Shown one piece after another: positions 17,764-27,848 of a stretch of 64,000 bases of DNA. A model generated the notes under the pieces. It was not told the origin of the DNA. It saw only the letters and a program-made list of their open reading frames with translations, and ran no database searches. The DNA is from Polyangiaceae bacterium (GTDB taxonomy: Bacteria > Myxococcota_A > Polyangia > Polyangiales > Polyangiaceae), in contig WQZB01000013.1 of NCBI GenBank assembly GCA_009780955.1, forward strand, positions 1-64,000, in the 5' to 3' direction. A program made the translations under genes and the position numbers. Numbering within the stretch: position 1 is the first letter of the stretch; every line of letters begins with the position of its first letter.

Positions 17764-19230
17764 TTGTCCAGTTGGCCGCCTCTGTTCGCCATGTTCGAGA
17801 GCGAATCTGCCGACGAGCTACGCCTCGTTCCGGGCGACGTCCCACACGTCATCGCTGGAGGGAAACGGCGCGATCTCGCAACGCAGCCGATGAGTGCACA
17901 CCTCATCTTTCAGGCTGCATCCGAGCTTCTTTCGCAGGAAGAGATAGACGAGTTACCCAGAAATCGGCCACGCATCGTGCGTCACGACCATGGCGACACC
18001 TCGTACCTCGTCGAGGTTGGGCGCGCTGCCAACGGCATTTGCCTTGCCATTCGCCCTTCACGCGGCCCGGCCTCGCGACCGCCCGGCGCCGGCGCAAAAC
18101 CACCCACCGTGGCGGCGCGTGCCATCAGCATCACAACGTCAGCGGGAAGCATACGCCGCATCGATGCGCTGCTGGCGCACATGCAACAAATCAAAGCTTC
18201 CGATTTGCACCTATCAGCCAACAATTCACCCGCTATGCGTGTGGACGGCGAAATTCACTTCCTAAAGCAATATCCAGCTCTCGCTTCGAGCGACATCGCC
18301 GCAATGGTCGACGAGATCATGACACCCAAGGCTGCGGCCGACTTCGAAGAGCTTCACGACGCCGCCTTCGCCTACGAGCTCGCTGGCAAAGGTCGCTTCC
18401 GCATCAATGTTTTTCAAGACCAAAACGGCGTAGGCGCCGTGCTTCGCCACATTCCGATCGACATTCTATCGGCCGAAGAGCTCGGTTTGCCGAAAGCATG
18501 CCTTGACCTCTGCGCGCTGCCTAAAGGCCTTGTTGTCGTCACGGGCCCCACGGGCTCGGGCAAGTCGACCACGCTGGCAGCCATGATCCATCATATCAAT
18601 AAAACCCGATCGGATCACATCCTTACAATTGAAGACCCTATCGAATTTGTGCACAAGAATAACCTTTGCCTCGTCAACCAGCGGGAAGTCGGCCGGCACA
18701 CGAAAAGCTTCAAAAGCGCTCTTCACGCGGCGCTCCGGGAGGATCCAAACATCGTGCTCGTCGGCGAAATGGACGATTGCGACACCCTCGCCATGGCCAT
18801 TGAAACAGCAGAAAAAGGTCCGCTCGTTTTTGGCACTCTGCACATCACTTCTGCCGTTGGCACCGTCCAGCGCATCGTCGACCAGTTCCCCAAAGACCGC
18901 CAGGCGCTCGTCCGCGTGATGCTCAGCGAGTCGCTCAAAGGCATAATCGCACAAGCACTTTGCAAAAAGATAGGCGGAGGCCGCACCGTTGCGCACGAAA
19001 TTCTGCTTGGCACCTCGGCGATAGCCTCGCTCATCCGCGACGGCAGAACTCTCGAGATGCCAAGCGTCATGCAAGCGTCGAAGGCGCAGGGCATGCTGAC
19101 CATGAACGAATCGCTTTTGTCGCTGGTTCAGCGTGGCGAAATCGAACCCAAAGAAGCGTGGCTCAACGCCATCGACAAAAGCGAACTCTTAAGCATGTTT
19201 CAAGCTTCGAACATCGCGACAACGTTTTAG
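17764..19230 (+). CDS. PilT-like ATPase with N-terminal extension
   Basis: This secretion/retraction ATPase of the PilT family has 488 residues, against about 350 for standard PilT. The TTG at 17764 is supported by a GGAGG about 8 bp upstream. Residues from about 135 give the PilT core: KASDLHLSA, GKGRFRINVFQDQNGVGAVL, VVTGPTGSGKSTTLAAMI (Walker A), LREDPNIVLVGEM (Walker B) and LVFGTLHITSAVGTVQRIVD (His box). Two positions differ from standard PilT: the segment after GEM is DDCDT rather than R.LET, and the His box has HI instead of HT. Residues 1-100 resemble a second PilT-type N-terminal domain. No other pilus gene is near. It may be a PilT/PilU-like paralogue. The stop overlaps the lgt stop by 4 bp. 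Confidence 0.8.
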   Translation: MSSWPPLFAMFESESADELRLVPGDVPHVIAGGKRRDLATQPMSAHLIFQAASELLSQEEIDELPRNRPRIVRHDHGDTSYLVEVGRAANGICLAIRPSRGPASRPPGAGAKPPTVAARAISITTSAGSIRRIDALLAHMQQIKASDLHLSANNSPAMRVDGEIHFLKQYPALASSDIAAMVDEIMTPKAAADFEELHDAAFAYELAGKGRFRINVFQDQNGVGAVLRHIPIDILSAEELGLPKACLDLCALPKGLVVVTGPTGSGKSTTLAAMIHHINKTRSDHILTIEDPIEFVHKNNLCLVNQREVGRHTKSFKSALHAALREDPNIVLVGEMDDCDTLAMAIETAEKGPLVFGTLHITSAVGTVQRIVDQFPKDRQALVRVMLSESLKGIIAQALCKKIGGGRTVAHEILLGTSAIASLIRDGRTLEMPSVMQASKAQGMLTMNESLLSLVQRGEIEPKEAWLNAIDKSELLSMFQASNIATTF

Positions 19231-20636
19231 CCAGCTTTGTCGATGCGGGGATCCTGCTCCGGCTCGTCATCACTTTCGTCCTCCTCGTCGTCGTCATGAG
19301 GCTTGCTATGCACGTCGTCGGTGGGCCTTGGGTTGATGTCGCCAAGCGATTCGGCGCTCATCGCAAGCTTTGGATTCCTTCTCGCGATGTCCCAGAACTT
19401 CGCGTAGAAAAAGGGCACGATCATCGCGGTAAAAAAGCCAATCCATTGGCTGGTTGACGGGTGCATGAGCACGCTCGCGCCGAACGTCGCGGGCCGAAGC
19501 GCCAAGTAGGCAACGATCGGTGGCACAAACGCAATCACACGTGCCATCGTGCGAACGTGGCGATTTCGAATGCCGAGCGCCATGCCGAACGTGAATGCGA
19601 TTCCCATTGCCAAGAGCGCGCCTGGCACGAACAGGTGTTCGGTGAACGTGCCAAGTTCACCGCGCTCTGCGTCGTCGCGAAGCATTTCGAGGAGAAAGCG
19701 AATGTAGCCATAGGCAAACGCAAACAGAAAAAAGACTTGCCCGCGAAATTTCTGATTTTTGCGCTGCCAAAGCAACACCGCGAGCAGCGCAAGACCCACG
19801 AGCGACTCGTAGATCTGCGTTGGATGAACCGGCAGCGAGTGGTTCAACTTCCATAATTCGGCAGCCGCGGGCGTTCCGCGTCCTGCTACGTCGAGCTGCT
19901 TGATGAAAGCCGGCGCGCCGTCGCCGCCATCGAGCATGCCTGCACCCCAGTGCGGAAAGGTGCCAAGCTTTTTGAGCGCCTCGGGCGCTGCCTCGGGCAG
20001 GCGCTTGCCGAAATCGCAACCGAACAGGTAGCAGCCGATGCGCGTGACGAACAGACCCGAGGCAAGGCTCGGCACCGCAACATCGGCCCATGGCATAAGG
20101 CGAATTCTATGGCGTGCAAGATACAACCAGCTGCCAACGAAGCCTCCGAGAAAGCCCCCGTAAGCCACCAGCCCGCCGCGGCGCAGCGCAAAGAAGCTTG
20201 AGAACAGAACGCTGCTGCTCGGATCGTGCGGGTTCACGCGGAACTCGTCGAGGTTCGTAATAATGTACAATACACGCGAACCGACAATGGCAGCCAGGGC
20301 GGTCACCACGTAGCAGTTGGCCATTGTCTCTTTCGGCAAACCATCTTTGTCGGCGAGCGTTAGCGTCAAATACCAGCCAACGAGGAGCGACAAGCCGAGC
20401 ATCACGCCGTACGAATAGATGGGTAGATTCGGCGCCTCGAACTTCACGTCTCGCAGCACAATGCCCGCGACAGTCGAAAGCGCGAGAACTATGGCGGCAG
20501 ATGCCATCGTAGCTCGGTCTTTTCGCCGTAAACCGATGAGCGCATAGATGGCGGCGACAACTGCAATGGCCGCGAGCGCCCACCAAAGTTTGAGCGGCAT
20601 GTGGGGCAGCGGAATACGAAAGAGAATCGGGTGCAT
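19227..20636 (-). CDS. lgt: Prolipoprotein diacylglyceryl transferase, long form
   Basis: This inner-membrane enzyme moves diacylglycerol from phosphatidylglycerol to the lipobox cysteine of prolipoproteins. Family motifs are present: IYSYGVMLGLSLLVGWYL, RRGGLVAYGGFLGGFVGSWL (the usual HGG is YGG), SGLFVTRIGCYLFGCDFGK and SLPVHPTQIYESL. At 469 residues it is much longer than the usual 270-300. The excess consists of extra N-terminal helices, an insertion of about 40 residues after FGCDFG, extra C-terminal helices and an acidic tail (DDDEEDESDDEPEQD). Several putative lipoproteins in this window would be its clients. Confidence 0.9.
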   Translation of the reverse strand: MHPILFRIPLPHMPLKLWWALAAIAVVAAIYALIGLRRKDRATMASAAIVLALSTVAGIVLRDVKFEAPNLPIYSYGVMLGLSLLVGWYLTLTLADKDGLPKETMANCYVVTALAAIVGSRVLYIITNLDEFRVNPHDPSSSVLFSSFFALRRGGLVAYGGFLGGFVGSWLYLARHRIRLMPWADVAVPSLASGLFVTRIGCYLFGCDFGKRLPEAAPEALKKLGTFPHWGAGMLDGGDGAPAFIKQLDVAGRGTPAAAELWKLNHSLPVHPTQIYESLVGLALLAVLLWQRKNQKFRGQVFFLFAFAYGYIRFLLEMLRDDAERGELGTFTEHLFVPGALLAMGIAFTFGMALGIRNRHVRTMARVIAFVPPIVAYLALRPATFGASVLMHPSTSQWIGFFTAMIVPFFYAKFWDIARRNPKLAMSAESLGDINPRPTDDVHSKPHDDDEEDESDDEPEQDPRIDKAG

Positions 20637-20713
20637 GACGTTCGCCGGGTTTTACCTCAATGTGCCCGTTCGCGACAGCCAATGGCTTGCTTCACGTGTG
20701 GTATAGCGACCTC

Positions 20714-21607
20714 GTGAAAGCGCTTTTTTCTCGAGCTCGCGTGCGGTTATTTGCGCCTTGCACCTTCATGCCCTCGTGGCCTGCCGCATGGGCGGCATGG
20801 ACCACATGCGCCGCCTGCGCCGCAGCTTGCGTTCCAACCGGAAATGCGCCGCCATTCGATGGTGGAACGACCTCCGCCACGCCGGCCGCTTCGTTCAAGC
20901 CGTCCGCGAACATCATGACGGCTCCGTTCGAAGACAACTTCGATCGCCCCAGCAGCGTCGAGTCTATACCAAACGGAGACGATGGCAACGACAGCGGTGA
21001 AAACGCGGAAATCGATGCTGCGAGGCGTGACGAAGACGCCGCCGACTCCGTAAGCTACCTTGGCCCGAACTGGGTAGCAGTCCGAACCTCGGCGTGGAAA
21101 ATTGAAAATGGAAGGCTCTGTGGCCAGGGCGCCCACAACCACCCCGTTTGGCTGAAACGCGTGCTGCCCGTCAACGCGCGCATCGAGTTCGACGCAATTG
21201 CGGAAAGCGACAACGGCGATCTCAAGGCCGAAGTTTGGGGCGACGGCCGTAGCGCAGCAACAGGCACGTCGTACACGAATGCGACGAGCTACCTCGTCAT
21301 TTTCGGCGGCTGGAAAAACTCGATGCAGGTTCTTGCGCGCCTGAACGAACACGGCACCGATCGAAAAGAAATCCGCATCGACAAAGACTCTGACGATCCC
21401 CGGCAGCGGCCGGTCGTAAAGGGTCAAGTGTACCGCTTCAAAATCGAACGCACCGACGGCAAGACCGTTCGTTGGTTTGTCGACGACGTCGAATACCTAA
21501 GCTGGGCGGATTCGGCACCGCTCGCCGGCCATGGCCACGACCATTTTGGCTTCAATGAATGGGAAGCCAAGGTGTGCTTCGATAACGTGAAAATAACGCC
21601 TCTATAA
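20714..21607 (+). CDS. Predicted lipoprotein/exported protein with LamG-like domain
   Basis: The start is taken as GTG at 20714, where VKALFSRARVRLF begins; a longer frame starts at 20660. The N-terminus is Ala/Cys-rich (TTCAACAAAC) and could be a lipoprotein signal, though it is not a clean one. A low-complexity acidic linker follows. The C-terminal 180 residues look like a concanavalin/LamG-type beta-sandwich: AWKIENGRLCGQGAHNHPVW, LKAEVWGDG, VYRFKIERTDGKTVRWFVDD and a terminal VCFDNVKITPL. Such domains bind sugars or simply act as surface modules. It is divergent from lgt. Confidence 0.6.
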   Translation: MKALFSRARVRLFAPCTFMPSWPAAWAAWTTCAACAAACVPTGNAPPFDGGTTSATPAASFKPSANIMTAPFEDNFDRPSSVESIPNGDDGNDSGENAEIDAARRDEDAADSVSYLGPNWVAVRTSAWKIENGRLCGQGAHNHPVWLKRVLPVNARIEFDAIAESDNGDLKAEVWGDGRSAATGTSYTNATSYLVIFGGWKNSMQVLARLNEHGTDRKEIRIDKDSDDPRQRPVVKGQVYRFKIERTDGKTVRWFVDDVEYLSWADSAPLAGHGHDHFGFNEWEAKVCFDNVKITPL

Positions 21608-21612
21608 AAGAA

Positions 21613-21780
21613 CCGCTTTCAAGTTGACGCGAGATCGAGGCGGCGGCGAGGTGCGTGTGCTTGTATAGCACACGCACACAGCCTCGCACGGCTCGGCTAG
21701 GAGCCCGCGTAAGCGTACGTTGTGGTACGTGCGCAGGCACCGCAGCCGCCAACGAAGAGATCGCGTCAAATCGAAAGCGG
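21613..21780. mobile_element. Family B repeat element, copy B1 (168 bp)
   Basis: The ends are ccgctttcaagttgacgcga (left) and the inverse of ccgctttcgatttgacgcga (right), 18 of 20 matching. Inside is an inverted pair gtgcgtgtgc / gcacacgcac. A 47-bp block, 21699-21745, is present in inverse orientation inside the MITE at 53069-53211. There is no coding capacity. It abuts the stop codon of the minus-strand gene that ends at 21782. Confidence 0.8.
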
Positions 21781-21781
21781 G

Positions 21782-22057
21782 CTAATGGACCGACGGTAGT
21801 GTGGGCCGGCTTGTGGATATAGGAGCGAGGGTTTCTTCCTCTTCGTCCAGCTCGTCACAGAACAGAATTGCGCAATACCGGTTGTCGCCTTGGCGAATGC
21901 GAGCGCAAAGCTCGGCAAGATCGTCGTCGGCATCGATGATTGTGCCCTCAACGGGCTGAGCCGTGCGAGCGTCGTAACGGCAGTTGTCGAGCGCAACCCA
22001 ACGGCCGCGATAAGCGTCGCTCGTCCGAATCTGAGGCCATGTCATGCGACTACCCAT
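21782..22057 (-). CDS. Small hypothetical protein, DUF5678-like
   Basis: The 91-residue cytosolic protein is acidic. The segment DAYRGRWVALDNCRYDARTA, followed by DADDDLAELCARIRQGDN and ILFCDELDEEEE, resembles the short DUF5678-type fold in which (Y/H).G.WVAL is the signature and a helix with G(D/H) follows. These proteins are common in plasmids, toxin-antitoxin regions and chromosomes, and their function is unknown. The start could be ATG 22057 or 22045. Its 3' end abuts repeat B1. Confidence 0.5.
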   Translation of the reverse strand: MGSRMTWPQIRTSDAYRGRWVALDNCRYDARTAQPVEGTIIDADDDLAELCARIRQGDNRYCAILFCDELDEEEETLAPISTSRPTLPSVH

Positions 22058-22246
22058 GAAGCTTCATCGAACCTTTTGCGAAAACAGCGCAGCACAAAAG
22101 CACTGTTCATCTTGGCCACCGTTCGCACATCCGCGCAACCGCACAGCCGACTGATGAACACGCCTGAGCGAAAAACTCCCCATGGGGTGGATCGCCTTGC
22201 TCACTTGATACATCGCTACAATGCGTTTCGCAGTTCGGTCAAGATG

Positions 22247-22272
22247 CAGGTGTTGTTTAAGTACAACACCTG
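22247..22272 (-). terminator. Perfect 10-bp hairpin downstream of aroG
   Basis: CAGGTGTTGT and ACAACACCTG pair perfectly around a 6-nt loop, 57 bp downstream of the aroG stop. There is no T-run on the minus strand, so intrinsic termination is uncertain. The rest of the 22058-22328 gap holds a solo family B end at 22307-22328 and no convincing gene. Confidence 0.4.
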
Positions 22273-22306
22273 AACATTTGATACGCACATCCAGTCGAGA
22301 GGTAGA

Positions 22307-22328
22307 CCGCTTTCAAGTTGACGCGAGT
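22307..22328. repeat. Solo end of family B repeat
   Basis: ccgctttcaagttgacgcgag matches the left end of B1 and B3 exactly. It stands alone and abuts the stop codon of the DAHP synthase gene. Confidence 0.7.
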
Positions 22329-23693
22329 TCACGGCGGCGAGGTCGGTCGTGGGCGGTTGCGTTTCATCCACTGCCCTACCCTAAACGCCATCTCTAACGC
22401 TTGGCGGTAGTTGAGCCGCGGATCGCAAACGCTTGCGTAATTCCGGTCGAGATCTTCTTCGGTAAGGCCACCGCCAATGCACTCGGTAACGTCTTCGCCG
22501 GTGAGCTCGAAGTGGACGCCGCCAAGGAATGTGCCGCAATCGTGATGAACGCCGAAGGTTTGTTCAATCTCGAAGAGAATGTCATCGAAGCTTCGCGTTT
22601 TGATGCTGCTCGCCGTAGAAATCGTGTTGCCGTGCATCGGGTCGCACACCCAGAGAACATGGCGCTCGGCGCGACGAACCGCGTCGACGAGCGGCGGCAG
22701 CGCGCGCGCAACGTGCGCCGACCCCATTCGAGTAATGACCACGATCTTGCCGACCTCGTTGTTTGGGTTGAGGCGCTCGATCAGGCTTAGCGCATCGGCC
22801 GGATCGACCTTTGGCCCGATTTTGATGCCGACGACATTTTCGATTCCGCGGAAAAGCTCGACGTGGGCTCCATCGACGGCGCGCGTGCGCTCGCCAATCC
22901 ACGGCAGATGCGTCGTAAGGAGGTAATAGCCCTTGCGCCGCGGAACCGCGCGCGTTTGCGCCGACTCGTAGTGCAGGTTCAAGCCTTCGTGGCTCGTGTA
23001 AAACTCGACGCGTGTGGCGTCGTCGATGGTTGTCTCGCCAAGTGCCTCCATGAAGTGCAACGCTTCAGCGAGCCTTTGCGAGGCTTGCGTGTATTCTTCA
23101 CGCAATTCCACGGGGAGATCGGCGCGCGAAAGAAAGGCAAGATCCCAGTATTCGGGATGGTGCAAGTCTGCGAAGCCCGCGGCCGACAGCGACCGCATGA
23201 AGTTCAACGTGAGCGCGGCGTGGCCATAGGCATCGACCATGGCGCGCGGATCGGCGTGGCGCGCTTCGGGTGTGAAGTCGGGGCGATTGACCAAATCGCC
23301 AAAGTAGCTTGGCAGAACGACGCCATCGCGCTCCTCGGTCAACTTGCTGCGCGGCTTGGCATACTGCCCAGCGAGACGCCCGACGCGCACCACGGGCATT
23401 TTGCCAGCGTGGACGAGCACGAGCGACATTTGAAGAAGGATCTTCAGCTTGTTCGTGATGATGTCAGGCTGGCAGTCGGCCAATGTTTCGGCGCAGTCGC
23501 CACCTTGAAGCAGGAAGCGCTTGCCCATCTGGGCCTCGGCAACGAGCTTCTTGAGGCGCTCGATTTCCCAAGATGTCACGAGCGGCGGAAGCCGCCTGAG
23601 TTTCGCAACGGCAGCTTCGACCCCCGCCGCGTCGTCATACCGGATTTGTTGCGCGCACAAGCGCGCTTTCCATGAATCTACGGACCACGTCAC
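22329..23693 (-). CDS. aroG: Class II 3-deoxy-7-phosphoheptulonate (DAHP) synthase
   Basis: This enzyme performs the first step of the shikimate pathway, joining phosphoenolpyruvate and erythrose 4-phosphate. The 454-residue length and motifs mark the plant/mycobacterial (class II) type: FLLQGGDCAETLADCQPDII, VRVGRLAGQYAKPRS, a TTHLPWIGERTR segment, VGIKIGPKVDP, WVCDPMHGNT and FELTGEDVTECIGGGLTEED. It starts with MTWSVDSWK, as is common in the family. It has no operon partner; the neighbour downstream on the same strand is a small hypothetical gene, and upstream is htrA. Confidence 0.93.
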   Translation of the reverse strand: MTWSVDSWKARLCAQQIRYDDAAGVEAAVAKLRRLPPLVTSWEIERLKKLVAEAQMGKRFLLQGGDCAETLADCQPDIITNKLKILLQMSLVLVHAGKMPVVRVGRLAGQYAKPRSKLTEERDGVVLPSYFGDLVNRPDFTPEARHADPRAMVDAYGHAALTLNFMRSLSAAGFADLHHPEYWDLAFLSRADLPVELREEYTQASQRLAEALHFMEALGETTIDDATRVEFYTSHEGLNLHYESAQTRAVPRRKGYYLLTTHLPWIGERTRAVDGAHVELFRGIENVVGIKIGPKVDPADALSLIERLNPNNEVGKIVVITRMGSAHVARALPPLVDAVRRAERHVLWVCDPMHGNTISTASSIKTRSFDDILFEIEQTFGVHHDCGTFLGGVHFELTGEDVTECIGGGLTEEDLDRNYASVCDPRLNYRQALEMAFRVGQWMKRNRPRPTSPP

Positions 23694-23727
23694 AACCGCC
23701 CACTCTAGCAGGGTGCTAAAAAAAAAT

Positions 23728-25206
23728 TTATTTGCTTCGGTCTATTGCCACATACAGCATTGCGCCTTCGCGCCTGACTTGAAGCAGTACCGGCTTGCCT
23801 TCGGGTGATGCTTTGACCTTGCTTGCAAGATCGCTTGTATTGCGCACACTCTCGCGGTTGACTTCGACGATGACGTCGCCAGGGAAAAGCGAGCCGTCGG
23901 CAGCGCTGCCGGGCGCAACACGCCGAACGACAACGCCACCTTCGGCGTCTTGCACCGAAAGGCCAAGCTCGCCGTGAGGCGATAAGGACGACGAACGCGA
24001 AGCCTTCGCGTTCTGCGCCTCGTCGTCTTTGATGGCATCGAGCGTTACCGCAACGACCTTTTCGGAGCCACCACGCAAAAGCTTGATATTGACCTTTGTG
24101 CCGGGGCTATGCGAGGCAATGAGGCGTGGAAGGTCTTGCGCGCGGCGGACCTCGGCGCTGTCAACGGCAACGATGATGTCGCCGTTCTTGACGCCTGCGC
24201 TGTCTGCGGGGCCGCCCTTCTCAACGTCGGCCGCAAGGGCGCCGCGCGGACTTGCAAGCCCCATGGCTTTGGCAAGCGGCTCGTCAATGGGCTGAATGCG
24301 TATGCCGATGCGACCGCGGCTCACGTGCCCTTCTTTGATGAGTTGCGGAAGCACGGCGCGCAGCGCGTCGGATGGGATGGCGAAGCCAATGCCGTGCCCG
24401 GCCGGGTTAATCGCGGTATTGATGCCGACCACTTGCCCTCGAGCATCGAAAAGCGGGCCGCCGCTGTTGCCTGGATTGATGGAGGCATCGGTTTGGATGA
24501 AGTCGTCGTACGGCCCGGCGCCAATGGTGCGCCCTTTGGCGCTGACAATGCCCATGGTCACGGTGTTGCCAAGACCGAACGGATTGCCAATGGCAACAAC
24601 GTACTCGCCCACCTGAACCGCATCGCTCGACCCGAGCGGCACGAATGGCAGATCTTTCGCACCTTCAATCTCGAGCACGGCGAGGTCGAGACGCGTGTCG
24701 CGACCACGCACTTTGGCCTTGAACTCGCGTTCGTCGACGAGCTTCACGCGCACGGTATCCGCACCATCGACAACGTGAGCGTTGGTCACGACGTGACCTT
24801 GCCCATCGACGAGAAAGCCTGAGCCCAGCGCTCGCTGCTTTCGCATGGCTCCGGGGCCTTGTGGAACGTCGCCCGGGCCGCCACGGAAAAAGAAATCGAA
24901 AGGCGACTCAGAATCGAAGGCGGGCATTTTCGCTTCATGCTCGACCGTGATGTTGACGACCGACAACTTGACCTTTGCAACGAGCGCCGCAACATCGGGT
25001 GCCGCACCGCTGCTGGCGACCTGTGCCGAGCTAGGCGAGGCAAGCGAACTAGGCGTTGTGGCTGCTGGCGGCGTGGCCGGCTGAGAGAGCTGAGAGCCTG
25101 TGGGCGGCGGCGGGGTCGACCGGCACGCGCCAAGGGCGAGCGTGCTCAGAACCAGAAGAGGAGCAACCTTGAGCGCATGGCTAGCGGAATTAGCGGAAAA
25201 TCCCAT
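23728..25206 (-). CDS. degP: Periplasmic HtrA/DegP-type serine protease, lipoprotein
   Basis: The 492-residue protease/chaperone starts with a signal peptide ending in TLALGAC, a lipobox, followed by a Pro/Ser/Thr-rich linker. The trypsin-like domain shows His in HVVTNAHVVDGAD, Asp in DTRLDLAVLEIEG and Ser in DASINPGNSGGPLFD. Two PDZ domains follow: GIRIQPIDEPLAKAMGL...GVKNGDIIVAVD and LGLSVQDAEGG...LFPGDVIVEVN. It should act on misfolded envelope proteins from a membrane-tethered position. The lipid anchor is unusual for DegP itself but is seen in some relatives. The CPBP gene lies upstream on the same strand, 70 bp away. Confidence 0.92.
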   Translation of the reverse strand: MGFSANSASHALKVAPLLVLSTLALGACRSTPPPPTGSQLSQPATPPAATTPSSLASPSSAQVASSGAAPDVAALVAKVKLSVVNITVEHEAKMPAFDSESPFDFFFRGGPGDVPQGPGAMRKQRALGSGFLVDGQGHVVTNAHVVDGADTVRVKLVDEREFKAKVRGRDTRLDLAVLEIEGAKDLPFVPLGSSDAVQVGEYVVAIGNPFGLGNTVTMGIVSAKGRTIGAGPYDDFIQTDASINPGNSGGPLFDARGQVVGINTAINPAGHGIGFAIPSDALRAVLPQLIKEGHVSRGRIGIRIQPIDEPLAKAMGLASPRGALAADVEKGGPADSAGVKNGDIIVAVDSAEVRRAQDLPRLIASHSPGTKVNIKLLRGGSEKVVAVTLDAIKDDEAQNAKASRSSSLSPHGELGLSVQDAEGGVVVRRVAPGSAADGSLFPGDVIVEVNRESVRNTSDLASKVKASPEGKPVLLQVRREGAMLYVAIDRSK

Positions 25207-25256
25207 CGTGACAGCAAGAACGATAGCAGGCCCAGATTCTTCCCACCTAAGCTGAT

Positions 25257-25275
25257 CGCTTTCGATTTAACGCGG
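25257..25275. repeat. Solo end of family B repeat (degenerate)
   Basis: cgctttcgatttaacgcg differs by one base from the right-hand end of B1. It abuts the stop codon of the CPBP gene at 25277. Confidence 0.55.
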
Positions 25276-25276
25276 T

Positions 25277-26053
25277 CTAAATGCTTGGTCCCCAAAGACG
25301 AAACATCATCAGAACGGTCCAGTCGAAAAGAATGTGAGAAATGACCCCAGGCAAAAGTCGCCCGTAGCGCCGAGCCAAAAAACCCCACACGAGCCCGCCG
25401 CCAAGCGCAGCAGCCATGACCGTGGGGTTGTATCCTGCAACTCGATCTTGCAGGGCGAATGCCGTTGGGGCATGCGCGATGGCGTAAAGCACCGCGGCCC
25501 AGACCCACGCGCGGCGTGACCCAATTTTCTCTGCAAGCAAGGTCGTCACGAACCCGCGCCAGAGAATTTCTTCGGCGATGGCCATCACGATGATCGCGCC
25601 AACCAAGACAGGCGCGTTTTTGCGAAGCATCGATGGATCGCCAAGCTGCAAGTACACGCGCGCAAGCCAGGGTTCGCGCGCGGATCCCACCGGGGCAACG
25701 ACTTTGGTGAAAACCCACGCCGCACCAAAGAGGACCGCTGCCCCCACGAAGCCACGCGTGAAATCGCCCGCGCGCATGGCCATCCAGTCTTTGAACACGC
25801 CATCGTAGTAGGCGCGCACGGCGCCAAACACCGCGAGGGCCACGGTTGGCCCCCCCATCCAAACCAACATGGACGGCTCGCCGGCACGCGCTGCGGCAAA
25901 AGCAAAATGAGTCGCGGCCGCAATGACGACAACGATGCCACCAACGGAGACGGCGGGAACAATGTAGAGCAATCGCATTTGCGTATTTGACGTGCGCTGA
26001 AGGGCAAGGTAAACGGCAAATTTGCGAGTTTCGGTGGCTGTTGCCGCTTGCAT
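25277..26053 (-). CDS. CPBP-family intramembrane metalloprotease (CAAX/Abi type)
   Basis: This polytopic membrane protein has the family motifs AEEILWRGFVTTLLAEKIGS (EExxxR), LYAIAHAPTAF (His) and GVISHILFDWTV (His). ATG 26053, preceded by GGGGCGAGGGCGAG, is the preferred start, giving about 258 residues; ATG 25978 is possible, and the frame also extends to 26167 without support. Members cut prenylated or other membrane proteins, or act in bacteriocin self-immunity; the substrate here is unknown. It is divergent from the HARE-HTH gene. Confidence 0.85.
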   Translation of the reverse strand: MQAATATETRKFAVYLALQRTSNTQMRLLYIVPAVSVGGIVVVIAAATHFAFAAARAGEPSMLVWMGGPTVALAVFGAVRAYYDGVFKDWMAMRAGDFTRGFVGAAVLFGAAWVFTKVVAPVGSAREPWLARVYLQLGDPSMLRKNAPVLVGAIIVMAIAEEILWRGFVTTLLAEKIGSRRAWVWAAVLYAIAHAPTAFALQDRVAGYNPTVMAAALGGGLVWGFLARRYGRLLPGVISHILFDWTVLMMFRLWGPSI

Positions 26054-26120
26054 CTCGCCCTCGCCCCGCATCTCGTCACATCGGTGGCGAGGTTGTGGGG
26101 CCAAAAAAGAACAGGCGAAC

Positions 26121-27728
<1,608 letters not shown>

Positions 27729-27734
27729 CCGAAT

Positions 27735-27848
27735 AGGGCAGGCACGGGGGCCTGCCCCTACAACCAACAAAACGCACATTCGTAGGGGCGCGATTCATCG
27801 CGCCCTCAGATCCCGCCGGCGGTCGGGCGCCATGAATGGCGCCCCTAC
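27735..27848. repeat. GTAGGGGCG repeats, copy 3 (two units)
   Basis: A short unit (agggcaggc...gcctgcccctac, 27735-27761) is followed 20 bp on by a long unit (27782-27848) nearly identical at its ends to copy 1. The stop codon of cysQ (CTA at 27845-27847, TAG on the minus strand) lies inside the right end. The array fills the convergent gap between two genes. Confidence 0.85.

Noticed and set aside
22064-22288. Minus-strand 74-codon frame upstream of the DUF5678-like gene
   Set aside because: It runs through the perfect hairpin, has no domain and shows unbiased codon use.
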